Source: Hydractinia symbiolongicarpus
Lineage: Eukaryota > Cnidaria > Hydrozoa > Anthoathecata > Hydractiniidae
Length of the DNA: 64,000 nucleotides
Assembly: GCF_029227915.1 (NCBI RefSeq)
Contig: NC_079875.1
Coordinates: forward strand, 20,393,001-20,457,000
Direction: 5' to 3'
Every line of letters begins with the position of its first letter. Position 1 is the first letter of the stretch. Shown piece after piece: positions 11,176 through 25,286 of this stretch. The notes beneath the pieces were generated by a model that made no database searches, was not told where the DNA came from, and saw only the letters and a program-made list of their open reading frames with translations. A program made the position numbers and the translations under genes.

Positions 11176-13720
11176 TGATTTACGTGTGAGGCCTTTATTA
11201 GACTGCAAAAGGCCATATTACAGCCTTTATAGGACGATGCACGTAGTTAAGAGTGTTGTAAAGCGACGGCGCTAAAAAAACGACTTGAGACGTTGTACCA
11301 CATTGAGACCTGAAGGACTAGTCCAATGGTAACCTGCAAAAGCAGCTAAAACCGCGTGATTAAAGTGTGCAGCCTTTATTACACCGCAAAAGGCCATACT
11401 ACGGTCTTTATAGGACTGTGCACGTAGTTAAGAGTGTTCTAAGGCCACGGCGCTAAGGAGAACCACTTGGAACGTTGTAGTGCATTGAGACTGGAAGGAA
11501 TAGTCCATTGGTTCCCTGCGCAGGCAGATAGAACCACGTGATTTGCGTGTGAGGCTATATTAGACTGCAAAAGGCCATATTACAGCCTTAATAGGACAAT
11601 GCACGTAGTTAAGAGTGTTCTAAAGCGACGGCGCTAATGAAAACGACTTGGGATGTTGTAGCACATTGAGACTGGAAAGACTAGTTCAATGGTAACCGGC
11701 GCAGGCAACTCAAACCGCGTGATTTAAGTGTGCGGCCTTTATTAGACCGCAAAAGGCCATATTACGGTCGTTATAGGCCCGTGCACGTAATTAAGAGTGT
11801 TCTAAGGCCACGGCGCTAAGGAGAACCACTTGGGACGTGCTGGTGCATTGGGACTGGAACGACTAGTCCAATGATAACCGGCACAGGGAGTTGAAACCAC
11901 GTGATTTACGTGTGGGGTCTTTATAAGACTGCAAAAGACCATATTACAGCCTTTATAGGACTGTGCACCTAGTTAAGAGTGTTTTAAGGCGACGGCGCTA
12001 ATGAAAACGACTTCGGACGTTGTAGCGCATTGAGACTGGAAAGGCTAGTGCAATGGTAACCGGTGCAGGCAACTCAAACCGCGTGATTCAAGTGTGCGGC
12101 CTTTATTAGACTGCAAAAGGCCATACTACGGTCTTTGTAGGACGATGCACGTAGTTAAGAGTGTTCTAAAGCGACAGCGCTAATGAAAACGACTTGGGAC
12201 GTTGAATTGCATTGAGACTGGAACGACTAGTCCAATGGTAACCTGCAAAAGCAGCTAAAACCACGTGATTTACATGTGAGGCCTTTATTAGACTGCAAAA
12301 GGTCATATCATACCTTTTATAGGGCTGTGCACGTAGTTAAGAGTGTTCTAAGGCCACGGCGTTAAGGAGAACTACTTGGAACGTTGTAGTGCAATGAGAC
12401 TGCAAGCAATAGTCCAATGGTAACCTGCGCAGGCAGATGGAACCACGTGATTTACATGTGAGGCTTTTATTAGACTGGAAAAGGGCATATTATAGCCTTT
12501 GTAGGACGATGCACGTAGTTAAGAGTGTTCTAAAGCAACGGCGCTAATGAAAACCACTTGAAACGTTGTAGTGCATCAAGACTGGAAGGAATAGTCCAAT
12601 GGTAAACTGCGCAAGCAGATGAAACCGCGTGATTTGCGTGTGAGACCTTTATTAGACTGCAAAAGGCCATATTACAGCCTTTATAGGACGATGCACGTAG
12701 TTAAGAGTGTTGTAAAGCGACGGCGCTAAAAAAAACGACTTGGGACGTTGTACCACATTGAGACCTGAAGGACTGGTCCATTGGTAACCTTCGCAGACAG
12801 GTGAAGCCACGTGATTTACGTGTGAGGCCTTTATTAGACTGCAAAAGTCCATTTTACGGTCTTTATAGGACTGTGCACGTAGTTAAGAGTGTTCTAAGGC
12901 CACGGCGCTAAGGAGAACCACTTGGAACGTTGTAGCATATTGAGACTAGAAAAACTAGTCCAATGGTAACCGGCGCAGGCAACTCAAACCGCGTGATTTA
13001 AGTATGCAGCCTTTATTACACCGCAAAAGGCCATACTACGGTCTTTATAGGACTGTGCACGTAGTTAAGAGTGTTCTAAGGCCACGGCGCTAAGGAGAAC
13101 CACTTGGAACGTTGTAGTGCATTGAGACTGGATGGAATAGTCCATTGGTTCCCTGTGCAGGCAGATAGAACCACGTGATTTGCGTGTGAGGCTATATTAG
13201 ACTGCAAAAGGCCACATTACAGCCTTAATAGGACGATGCACGTAGTTAAAGGTGTTCTAAAGCGACTGCGCTAATGAAAACGACTTGGGATGTTGTAGCA
13301 CATTGAGACTGGAAAGGCTAGTGCAATGGTATCCGGCGCAGGCAACTCAAACCGCGTGATTTAAGTGTGCGGGCTTTATTAGACCGCAAAAGGGCATATT
13401 ACGGTCGTTATAGGCCCGTGCACGTAATTAAGAGTGTTCTAAGGCCACGGCGCTAAGGAGAACTACTTGGAACGTTGTTGTGCATTGAGACTGGCAGGAA
13501 TAGTCCAATGGTACCCTGCGCAGGCAGATGGAACCACGTGATTTACGTGTGAGGCCTTTATTAGACTGCAAAAGGTCATATTACAGCATTTATAGGACTG
13601 TGCACGTAGTAAAAAGTGTTCAAAGGCGACGGAGCTATTGAAAACGACTTGGGACGTTGAATTGCATTGAGACTGGAACGACTAGTCCAATGGTAACCTG
13701 CAAAAGCAGCTAAAACCGCG
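11176..13720 (+). repeat. 2545-bp higher-order unit (14 monomers), copy 1
   Basis: Copy 1 of a direct tandem duplication aligns to 13721-16265 at a constant shift of 2545 bp, which is 14 monomers less 3 bp (A-run classes). The two copies look nearly identical by eye. Shared landmarks include 'cgacttgagacg' (11281/13826), 'cagggagttgaaacc', 'gtatccggcgcagg' and 'ggcaggaatag'. The first 1.8 kb also match 17.5-19.3 kb (shift 6357) and 25.5-27.1 kb, so this module has at least four copies in the window. Confidence 0.92.
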
Positions 13721-16265
13721 TGATTTACGTGTGAGGCCTTTATTAGACTGCAAAAGGCCATATTACAGCCTTTATAGGACGATGCACGTAGTTAAGAGTG
13801 TTGTAAAGCGACGGCGCTAAAAAAACGACTTGAGACGTTGTACCACATTGAGACCTGAAGGACTAGTCCAATGGTAACCTGCAAAAGCAGCTAAAACCGC
13901 GTGATTAAAGTGTGCAGCCTTTATTACACCGCAAAAGGCCATACTACGGTCTTTATAGGACTGTGCACGTAGTTAAGAGTGTTCTAAGGCCACGGCGCTA
14001 AGGAGAACCACTTGGAACGTTGTAGTGCATTGAGACTGGAAGGAATAGTCCATTGGTTCCCTGCGCAGGCAGATAGAACCACGTGATTTGCGTGTGAGGC
14101 TATATTAGACTGCAAAAGGCCATATTACAGCCTTAATAGGACAATGCACGTAGTTAAGAGTGTTCTAAAGCGACGGCGCTAATGAAAACGACTTGGGATG
14201 TTGTAGCACATTGAGACTGGAAAGACTAGTTCAATGGTAACCGGCGCAGGCAACTCAAACCGCGTGATTTAAGTGTGCGGCCTTTATTAGACCGCAAAAG
14301 GCCATATTACGGTCGTTATAGGCCCGTGCACGTAATTAAGAGTGTTCTAAGGCCACGGCGCTAAGGAGAACCACTTGGGACGTGCTGGTGCATTGGGACT
14401 GGAACGACTAGTCCAATGATAACCGGCACAGGGAGTTGAAACCACGTGATTTACGTGTGGGGTCTTTATAAGACTGCAAAAGACCATATTACAGCCTTTA
14501 TAGGACTGTGCACCTAGTTAAGAGTGTTTTAAGGCGACGGCGCTAATGAAAACGACTTCGGACGTTGTAGCGCATTGAGACTGGAAAGGCTAGTGCAATG
14601 GTAACCGGTGCAGGCAACTCAAACCGCGTGATTCAAGTGTGCGGCCTTTATTAGACTGCAAAAGGCCATACTACGGTCTTTGTAGGACGATGCACGTAGT
14701 TAAGAGTGTTCTAAAGCGACAGCGCTAATGAAAACGACTTGGGACGTTGAATTGCATTGAGACTGGAACGACTAGTCCAATGGTAACCTGCAAAAGCAGC
14801 TAAAACCACGTGATTTACATGTGAGGCCTTTATTAGACTGCAAAAGGTCATATCATACCTTTTATAGGGCTGTGCACGTAGTTAAGAGTGTTCTAAGGCC
14901 ACGGCGTTAAGGAGAACTACTTGGAACGTTGTAGTGCAATGAGACTGCAAGCAATAGTCCAATGGTAACCTGCGCAGGCAGATGGAACCACGTGATTTAC
15001 ATGTGAGGCTTTTATTAGACTGGAAAAGGGCATATTATAGCCTTTGTAGGACGATGCACGTAGTTAAGAGTGTTCTAAAGCAACGGCGCTAATGAAAACC
15101 ACTTGAAACGTTGTAGTGCATCAAGACTGGAAGGAATAGTCCAATGGTAAACTGCGCAAGCAGATGAAACCGCGTGATTTGCGTGTGAGACCTTTATTAG
15201 ACTGCAAAAGGCCATATTACAGCCTTTATAGGACGATGCACGTAGTTAAGAGTGTTGTAAAGCGACGGCGCTAAAAAAAACGACTTGGGACGTTGTACCA
15301 CATTGAGACCTGAAGGACTGGTCCATTGGTAACCTTTGGAGACAGGTGAAGCCACGTGATTTACGTGTGAGGCCTTTATTAGACTGCAAAAGTCCATTTT
15401 ACGGTCTTTATAGGACTGTGCACGTAGTTAAGAGTGTTCTAAGGCCACGGCGCTAAGGAGAACCACTTGGAACGTTGTAGCATATTGAGACTAGAAAAAC
15501 TAGTCCAATGGTAACCGGCGCAGGCAACTCAAACCGCGTGATTTAAGTATGCAGCCTTTATTACACCGCAAAAGGCCATACTACGGTCTTTATAGGACTG
15601 TGCACGTAGTTAAGAGTGTTCTAAGGCCACGGCGCTAAGGAGAACCACTTGGAACGTTGTAGTGCATTGAGACTGGATGGAATAGTCCATTGGTTCCCTG
15701 TGCAGGCAGATAGAACCACGTGATTTGCGTGTGAGGCTATATTAGACTGCAAAAGGCCACATTACAGCCTTAATAGGACGATGCACGTAGTTAAAGGTGT
15801 TCTAAAGCGACTGCGCTAATGAAAACGACTTGGGATGTTGTAGCACATTGAGACTGGAAAGGCTAGTGCAATGGTATCCGGCGCAGGCAACTCAAACCGC
15901 GTGATTTAAGTGTGCGGGCTTTATTAGACCGCAAAAGGGCATATTACGGTCGTTATAGGCCCGTGCACGTAATTAAGAGTGTTCTAAGGCCACGGCGCTA
16001 AGGAGAACTACTTGGAACGTTGTTGTGCATTGAGACTGGCAGGAATAGTCCAATGGTACCCTGCGCAGGCAGATGGAACCACGTGATTTACGTGTGAGGC
16101 CTTTATTAGACTGCAAAAGGTCATATTACAGCATTTATAGGACTGTGCACGTAGTAAAAAGTGTTCAAAGGCGACGGAGCTATTGAAAACGACTTGGGAC
16201 GTTGAATTGCATTGAGACTGGAACGACTAGTCTAATGGTAACCTGCAAAAGCAGCTAAAACCGCG
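13721..16265 (+). repeat. 2545-bp higher-order unit (14 monomers), copy 2
   Basis: Second copy of the unit at 11176-13720. A clear difference is at about 15336, where 'ctttggagacag' replaces 'cttcgcagacag'. At 16266 the sequence turns from 'tgatttacg' to 'tgattaaag', the point where the duplication ends. The high identity argues for a recent event by unequal exchange in register, or for assembly duplication, which must be excluded. Confidence 0.92.
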
Positions 16266-17300
16266 TGATTAAAGTGTGCGGCCTTTATTAGACTGCAAAA
16301 GGCCATATTAGGGTCTTTATAGGACTGTGCACGTAGTTAAGATTGTTCTAAGGCCACAACGTTAAGGAGAACTGCTTGGAACGTTGTAGTGCATCAAGAC
16401 TGGAAGGAATAGTCCAATGGTAAGCTGCGCAGGCAGATGAAACCGCGTGATTTACGTGTGAGGCCTTTATTAGACTGCTAAAGGCCATATTACAGCCTTT
16501 ATAGGCCTGTGCACGTAGTTAAGAGTGTTCTAAGGCGACGGCACTAATGAAAACGACTTGGGATGTTGTAGCGCATTGAGACAGGAACGACTAGTCCAAT
16601 GGTAACCTGCGCAGGCAGATGGAACCTCGTGATTTACGTGTGAGGTCTTTATTTGACTGCAAAAGGTCATATTACAGCCTTTATAGGACTGTGCACGTAG
16701 TTAAGAGTGGCGACGGCACTAATGAAAACGACTTGGGATGTTGTAGCGCATTGAGACTGCATCGACTAGTCCAATGGTAACCGGCACAGGCAGCTAAAAC
16801 CGCGTGATTAAAGTGTGCGGCCTTTATGAGACTGCAAAAGGCCATATTACGGTCTTTATAGGACGATGCACGTAGTTAAGAGTGTTCTAAGGCCACGGCG
16901 CTAAGGAGAACTACTTGGAACGTTGTAGTGCAATGAGACTGGAAGGAATAGTCCAATGGTAACTTGGGCAGGCAGATGGAACCACGTGATTTACATGTGA
17001 GGCTTTTATTAGACTGGAAAAGGGCATATTATAGCCTTTGTAGGACGATGCACGTAGTTAAGAGTGGTCTAAAGCGACGGCGCTAATGAAAACGACTTGG
17101 GACATTGGAGCGCATTGAGACTGGAAGGAATAGTAGAATGGTAACCTGTAAAAGCAGCTGAAACCGCGTGATTAAAGTTTGCGGCCTTTATTAGACTGCA
17201 AAAGGCCATATTAGGGTCTTTATAGGACTGTGCACGTAGTTAAGAGTGTTCTAATGCCACGGCGTTAAGGAGAACTGCTTGGAACGTTGTAGTGCATCAA
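16266..17300 (+). repeat. Inter-block mosaic, six monomers
   Basis: Lies between the 2545-bp tandem pair and the ~7-kb repeat. It holds the 'gagacagg' / 7-bp-deletion / 'tgcatcg' trio (16.58-16.95 kb), also found at 20.0-20.4 and 28.2-28.6 kb, and 'acttgggcaggcag' at about 16961. A monomer with 'ggaatagtagaatgg' (about 17128) joins class v-like 'acctgtaaaagcagc', a hybrid type otherwise rare. Confidence 0.78.
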
Positions 17301-20300
17301 GACTGGAAGGAATAGTCCAAGGGTAAGCTGTGCAGGCAGATGAAACCACGTGATTTGCGTGTGAGGCCTTTATTAGACTGCAAAAGGTCATATTACAGCA
17401 TTTATAGGACTGTGTACGTAGTTAAAAGTGTTCTAAGGCGACGGAGCTATTGAAAACGACTTGGGACGTTGAATTGCATTGAGACTAGAACGACTAGTCC
17501 AATGGTAACCTGCAAAAGCAGCTAAAACCGCGTGATTTACGTGTGAGGCCTTTATTAGACCGCAAAAGGCCATATTACAGCCTTTATAGGACGATGCACG
17601 TAGTTAAGAGTGTTGTAAAGCGACGGCGCTAAAAAAACGACTTGAGACGTTGTACCACATTGAGACCTGAAGGACTAGTCCAATGGTAACCTGCAAAAGC
17701 AGCTAAAACCGCGTGATTAAAGTGTGCAGCCTTTATTACACCGCAAAAGGCCATACTACGGTCTTTATAGGACTGTGCACGTAGTTAAGAGTGTTCTAAG
17801 GCCACGGCGCTAAGGAGAACCACTTGGAACGTTGTAGTGCATTGAGACTGGAAGGAATAGTCCATTGGTTCCCTGCGCAGGCAGATAGAACCACGTGATT
17901 TGCGTGTGAGGCTATATTAGACTGCAAAAGGCCATATTACAGCCTTAATAGGACAATGCACGTAGTTAAGAGTGTTCTAAAGCGACGGCGCTAATGAAAA
18001 CGACTTGGGATGTTGTAGCACATTGAGACTGGAAAGACTAGTTCAATGGTAACCGGCGCAGGCAACTCAAACCGCGTGATTTAAGTGTGCGGCCTTTATT
18101 AGACCGCAAAAGGCCATATTACGGTCGTTATAGGCCCGTGCACGTAATTAAGAGTGTTCTAAGGCCACGGCGCTAAGGAGAACCACTTGGGACGTGCTGG
18201 TGCATTGGGACTGGAACGACTAGTCCAATGATAACCGGCACAGGGAGCTGAAACCACGTGATTTACGTGTGGGGTCTTTATAAGACTGCAAAAGACCATA
18301 TTACAGCCTTTATAGGACTGTGCACCTAGTTAAGAGTGTTTTAAGGCGACGGCGCTAATGAAAACGACTTCGGACGTTGTAGCGCATTGAGACTGGAAAG
18401 GCTAGTGCAATGGTAACCGGTGCAGGCAACTCAAACCGCGTGATTCAAGTGTGCGGCCTTTATTAGACTGCAAAAGGCCATACTACGGTCTTTGTAGGAC
18501 GATGCACGTAGTTAAGAGTGTTCTAAAGCGACAGCGCTAATGAAAACGACTTGGGACGTTGAATTGCATTGAGACTGGAACGACTAGTCCAATGGTAACC
18601 TGCAAAAGCAGCTAAAACCACGTGATTTACATGTGAGGCCTTTATTAGACTGAAAAAGGTCATATCATACATTTTATAGGGCTGTGCACGTAGTTAAGAG
18701 TGTTCTAAGGCCACGGCGTTAAGGAGAACTACTTGGAACGTTGTAGTGCAATGAGACTGCAAGCAATAGTCCAATGGTAACCTGCGCAGGCAGATGGAAC
18801 CACGTGATTTACATGTGAGGCTTTTATTAGACTGGAAAAGGGCATATTATAGCCTTTGTAGGACGATGCACGTAGTTAAGAGTGTTCTAAAGCAACGGCG
18901 CTAATGAAAACCACTTGAAACGTTGTAGTGCATCAAGACTGGAAGGAATAGTCCAATGGTAAACTGCGCAAGCAGATGAAACCGCGTGATTTGCGTGTGA
19001 GACCTTTATTAGACTGCAAAAGGCCATATTACAGCCTTTATAGGACGATGAACGTAGTTAAGAGTGTTGTAAAGCGACGGCGCTAAAAAAAACGACTTGG
19101 GACGTTGTACCACATTGAGACCTGAAGGACTGGTCCATTGGTAACCTTCGCAGACAGGTGAAGCCACGTGATTTACGTGTGAGGCCTTTATTAGACTTCA
19201 AAAGTCCATTTTACGGTCTTTATAGGACTGTGCACGTAGTTAAGAGTGTTCTAAGGCCACGGCGCTAAGGAGAACCACTTGGAACGTTGTAGCATATTGA
19301 GACTGGAAAAACTAGTGCAATGGTAACCGGCGCAGGCAACTCAAACCGCGTGATTTAAGTGTGCGGGCTTTATTAGACCGCAAAAGGGCATATTACGGTC
19401 GTTATAGGCCCGTGCACGTAATTAAGAGTGTTCTAAGGCCACGGCGCTAAGGAGAACTACTTGGAGCGTTGTTGTGCATTGAGACTGGCAGGAATAGTCC
19501 AATGGTACCCTGCGCAGGCAGATGGAACCACGTGATTTACGTGTGAGGCCTTTATTAGACTGCAAAAGGTCATATTACAGCATTTATAGGACTGTGCACG
19601 TAGTAAAAAGTGTTCTAAGGCGATGGAGCTATTGAAAACGACTTGGGACGTTGAATTGCATTGAGACTGGAACGACTAGTCCAATGGTAACCTGCAAAAG
19701 CAGCTAAAACCGCGTGATTAAAGTGTGCGGCCTTTATTAGACTGCAAAAGGCCATATTAGGGTCTTTATAGGACTGTGCACGTAGTTACGATTGTTCTAA
19801 GGCCACGGCGTTAAGGAGAACTGCTTGGAACGTTGTAGTGCATCAAGACTGGAAGGAATAGTCCAATGGTAAGCTGCGCAGGCAGATGAAACCGCGTGAT
19901 TTACGTGTGAGGCCTTTATTAGACTGCTAAAGGCCATATTACAGCCTTTATAGGCCTATGCACGTAGTTAAGAGTGTTCTAAGGCGACGGCACTAATGAA
20001 AACGACTTGGGATGTTGTAGCGCATTGAGACAGGAACGACTAGTCCAATGGTAACCTGCGCAGGCAGATGGAACCTCGTGATTTACGTGTGAGGTCTTTA
20101 TTTGACTGCAAAAGGTCATATTACAGCCTTTATAGGACTGTGCACGTAGTTAAGAGTGGCGACGGCACTAATGAAAACGACTTGGGATGTTGTAGCGCAT
20201 TGAGACTGCATCGACTAGTCCAATGGTAACCGGCACAGGCAGCTAAAACCGCGTGATTAAAGTGTGCGGCCTTTATGAGACTGCAAAAGGCCATATTACG

Positions 20301-23300
20301 GTCTTTATAGGACGATGCACGTAGTTAAGAGTGTTCTAAGGCCACGGCGCTAAGGAGAACTACTTGGAACGTTGTAGTGCAATGAGACTGGAAGGAATAG
20401 TCCAATGGTAACTTGGGCAGGCAGATGGAACCACGTGATTTACATGTGAGGCTTTTATTAGACTGGAAAAGGGCATATTATAGCCTTTGTAGGACGATGC
20501 ACGTAGTTAAGAGTGGTCTAAAGCGACGGCGCTAATGAAAACGACTTGGGACATTGGAGCGCATTGAGACTGGAAGGAATAGTAGAATGGTAACCGGCGC
20601 AGGCAGCTGAAACTGCGTGATTTACGTGTGCGGCCATTATTGGACTGCAAAAGGCCATATTAAGGTCTTTATAGGACTGTGCACGTAGTTAGGAGTGTTC
20701 AAAGGCCAAGGCGCTAAGGAGAACTACTTGGAACGTTGTAGCACATTGAGACTGGATGGAATAGTCCATTGGTTCCCTGTGCAGGCAGATAGAACCACGT
20801 GATTTGCGTGTGAGGCTATATTAGACTGCAAAAGGCCACATTACAGCCTTAATAGGACGATGCACGTAGTTAAAGGTGTTCTAAAGCGACGGCGCTAATG
20901 AAAACGACTTGGGATGTTGTAGCACATTGAGACTGGAAAGGCTAGTGCAATGGTAACCGGCGCAGGCAACTCAAACCACGTGATTTAAGTGTGCGGGCTT
21001 TATTAGACCGCAAAAGGCCTTATTACGGTCGTTATAGGCCCGTGCACGTAATTAAGAGTGTTCTAAGGCCACGGCGCTAAGGAGAACTACTTGGAACGTT
21101 GTTGTGCATTGAGACTGGAAGGAATAGTCCAATGGTAAGCTGCGCAGGCAGATGAAACCGCGTGATTTACGTGTGAGGCCTTTATTAGACTGCAAAAGGC
21201 CATATTACAGCCTTTATAGGACGATGCACGTAGTTAAGAGTGTTGTAAAGCGACGGCGCTAAAAAAACGACTTGGGACGTTGTACCACATTGAGACCTGA
21301 AGGACTAGTCCAATGTTAACCTTCGCAGACAGGTGAAACCACGTGATTTACGTGTGAGGCCTTTATTAGACTGCAAAAGTCCATATTAGGGTCTTTATAG
21401 GACTGTGCACGTAGTTAAGAGTGTTCTAAGGCCACGGCGTTAAGGAGAACTGCTTGGAACGTTGTAGTGCATCAAGACTGGAAGGAATAGTCCAATGGTA
21501 AGCTGCGCAGGCAGATGAAACCGCGTGATTTACGTGTGAGGCCTTTATTAGACTGCAAAAGGCCATATTACAGCCTTTATAGGACGATGCACGTAGTTAA
21601 GAGTGTTGTAAAGCGACGGCGCTAAAAAAACGACTTGGGACGTTGTACCACATTGAGACCTGAAGGACTAGTCCAATGGTAACCTGCAAAAGCAGCTAAA
21701 ACCGCGTGATTAAAGTGTGCGGCCTTTATTAGACTGCAAAAGGCCATATTAGGGTCTTTATAGGACTGTGCACGTAGTTAAGAGTGTTCTAAGGCCACGG
21801 CGTTAAGGAGAACTACTTGGAGCGTTGTAGTGCAATGAGACAGCAAGAAATAGTCCAATGGTAACCTGCGCAGGCAGATGGAACTACGTGATTTACTTGT
21901 GAGGCTTTTATTAGACTGGAAAAGGGCATATTATAGACTTTGTAGGACGATGCACGTAGTTAAGAGTGTTGTAAAGCGACGGCGCTAAAAAAACGACTTG
22001 GGACGTTGTACCACATTGAGTCTTGAAGGACTAGTCCAATGGTAACCTTCGCAGACAGGTGAAACCACGTGATTTACGTGTGAGGCCTTTATTAGACTGC
22101 AAAAGGCCATATTACAGCCTTTATAGGGCTGTGCACGTAGTTAAGAGTGTTCTAAGGCGACGGAGCTATTGAAAACGACTTGGGACGTTGAATTGCATTG
22201 AGACTGGAAAGGCTAGTGCAATGGTAACCGGTGCAGGCAACTCAAACCGCGTGATTCAAGTGTGCGGCCTTTATTAGACTGCAAAAGGCCATACTACGGT
22301 CTTTGTAGGACGATGCACGTAGTTAAGAGTGTTCTAAAGCGACAGCGCTAATGAAAACGACTTGGGACGTTGTAGCGCATTGAGACTGGAAGGAATTGTC
22401 CAATGGTAACCGGCGCAGGCAGCTGAAACCGCATGATTTACGTGTGCAGCCATTATTGGACTGCAAAAGGCCACATTAAGGTCTTTATAGGACTGTGTAC
22501 GTAGTTAAGAGTGTTCTAAGGCCACGGCGCTAAGGAGAACCAGTTTGAACGTTGTACTGCATTGAGACTGGAAGGAATAGTCCAAGGGTAAGCTGTGCAG
22601 GCAGATGAAACCACGTGATTTACGTGTGAGGCCTTTATTAGACTGCAAAAGGTCATATTACAGCATTTATAGGACTGTGTACGTAGTTAAAAGTGTTCTA
22701 AGGCGACGGAGCTATTGAAAACGACTTGGGACGTTGAATTGCATTGAGACTGGAACGACTAGTCCAATGGTAACCTGCAAAAGCAGCTAAAACCACGTGA
22801 TTTACATGTGAGGCCTTTATTAGACTGGAAAAGGGCATATTATAGCCTTTGTAGGACGATGCACGCAGTTAAGAGTGTTGTAAAGCGACGGCGCTAAAAA
22901 CACGATCTGGGACGTTGTACCACATTGAGTCTTGAAGGACTAGTCCAATGGTAACCTTCGCAGACAAGTGAAACCACGTGATTTACGTGTGAGGCCTTTA
23001 TTAGACTGCAAAAGGCCATATTACAGCCTTTATAGGACTGTGCACGTAGTGTTCTAAGGCGACGGCGCTAATGAAAACGACTTGGGACGTTGTAGCGCAT
23101 TGAGACTGGAAAGGCTAGTGCAATGGTAACCTGTGCAGGCAGATGGAACTTCGTGATTTACGTGTGAGGTCTTTATTTGACTGCAAAAGGTCATATTATA
23201 GCCTTTATAGGACTGTGCACGTAGTTAAGAGTGTTCTAAGGCGACGGCACTAATGAAAACGACTTGGGATTTTGTAGCGCATTGAGACTGGAACGACTAG

Positions 23301-24825
23301 TCCAATGGTAACCGGCACAGGTAACTCAAACCGCGTGATTTAAGTATGCAGCCTTTATTACACCGCAAAAGGCCATACTACGGTCTTTATAGGACTGTGC
23401 ACGTAGTTAAGAGTGTTCTAAGGCCACGGCGCTAAGGAGAACCACTTGGAACGTTGTAGTGCATTGAGACTGGAAGGAATAGTCCATTGGTTCCCTGCGC
23501 AGGCAGATAGAACCACGTGATTTGCGTGTGAGGCTATATTAGACTGCAAAAGGCCATATTACAGCCTTAATAGGACAATGCACGTAGTTAAGAGTGTTCT
23601 AAAGCGACGGCGCTAATGAAAACGACTTGGGATGTTGTAGCACATTGAGACTGGAAAGACTAGTTCAATGGTAACCGGCGCAGGCAACTCAAACCGCGTG
23701 ATTTAAGTGTGCGGCCTTTATTAGACCGCAAAAGGCCATATTACGGTCGTTATAGGCCCGTGCACGTAATTAAGAGTGTTCTAAGGCCACGGCGCTAAGG
23801 AGAACCACTTGGGACGTGCTGGTGCATTGGGACTGGAACGACTAGTCCAATGATAACCGGCACAGGGAGCTGAAACCACGTGATTTACGTGTGAGGTCTT
23901 TATAAGACTGCAAAAGACCATATTACAGCCTTTATAGGACTGTGCACCTAGTTAAGAGGGTTTTAAGGCGACGGCGCTAATGAAAACGACTTCGGATGTT
24001 GTAGCGCATTGAGACTGGAAAGGCTAGTGCAATGGTAACCTGCAAAAGCAGCTAAAACCGCGTGATTAAAGTGTGCGGTCTTTATTAGACTGCAAAACGC
24101 CATATTAGGGTCTTTGTAGGACGATGCACGTAGTTAAGAGTGTTCTAAGGCCACGGCGTTAAGGAGAACTACTTGGAACGTTGTAGTGCATTGAGACTGG
24201 AACGACTAGTCCAATGGTAACCTGCAAAAGCAGCTAAAACCACGTGATTTACATATGAGGCCTTTATTAGACTGCAAAAGGTCATATTATACCTTTTATA
24301 GGGCTGTGCACGTAGTTAAGAGTGTTCTAAGGCCACGGCGTTAAGGAGAACTACTTGGAACGTTGTAGTGCAATGAGACTGCAAGCAATAGTCCAATGGT
24401 AACCTGTGCAGGCAGATGGAACCACGTGATTTACATGTGAGGCTTTTATTAGACTGGAAAAGGGCATATTATAGCCTTTGTAGGACGATGCACGTAGTTA
24501 AGAGTTTTCTAAAGCAACGGCGCTAATGAAAACCACTTGAAACGTTGTAGTGCATCAAGACTGGAAGGAATAGTCCAATGGTAAACTGCGCAAGCAGATG
24601 AAACCGCGTGATTTACGTGTGAGACCTTTATTAGACTGCAAAAGGCCATATTACAGCCTTTATAGGACGATGCACGTAGTTAAGAGTGTTGTAAAGCGAC
24701 GGCGCTAAAAAAAATGACTTGGGACGTTGTACCACATTGAGACCTGAAGGACTGGTCCAATGGTAACCTTCGCAGACAGGTAAAACCACGTGATTTACGT
24801 GTGAGGCCTTTATTAGACTGCAAAA
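17301..24825 (+). repeat. ~7-kb segmental repeat, copy A (7525 bp)
   Basis: Copy A aligns with 25287-31908. The shift is 7986/7985 bp at first, 7803 after 18.4 kb, 8166 after 19.4 kb, then 7076 and finally 7083 bp. Each large step is a whole number of monomers. Relative to copy B, copy A lacks about 363 bp (2 monomers) near 19.3 kb. It also lacks 7 bp at 23050/23051, where 'gtagtgttctaag' replaces 'gtagttaagagtgttctaag'. The net length difference of 903 bp is fully explained by these steps. Confidence 0.88.
21112..22794 (+). repeat. 1.68-kb segment, copy 2 (copy 1 at 9490-11172)
   Basis: This segment lies inside copy A of the ~7-kb repeat, and most of it is exactly the part that copy B has lost (six monomers at 29.6 kb). 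It can be read as a module that was inserted by exchange into copy A or removed from copy B. Unique shared variants with 9.5-11.2 kb are listed there. Confidence 0.78.
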
Positions 24826-25286
24826 GGCCATATTACAGCCTTTATAGGGCTGTGCACGTAGTTAAGAGTGTTCTAAGGCGACGGAGCTATTGAAAACGAC
24901 TTGGGACGTTGAATTGCATTGAGACTGGAAAGGCTAGTGCAATGGTAACCGGTGCAGGCAACTCAAACCGCGTGATTCAAGTGTGCGGCCTTTATTAGAC
25001 TGCAAAAGGCCATACTACGGTCTTTGTAGGACGATGCACGTAGTTAAGAGTGTTCTAAAGCGACAGCGCTAATGAAAACGACTTGGGACGTTGTAGCGCA
25101 TTGAGACTGGAAGGAATTGTCCAATGGTAACCGGCGCAGGCAGCTGAAACCGCATGATTTACGTGTGCAGCCATTGTTGGACTGCAAAAGGCCATATCAA
25201 GGTCTTTATAGGACTGTGTACGTAGTTAAGAGTGTTCTAAGGCCACGGCGCTAAGGAGAACCAGTTGGAACGTTGTACTGCATTGA

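Noticed and set aside
12727-12740. A-runs as poly(A) tails of SINE or LINE insertions
   Set aside because: The seven or eight A are at a fixed monomer position in one class, without target-site duplication or element body.
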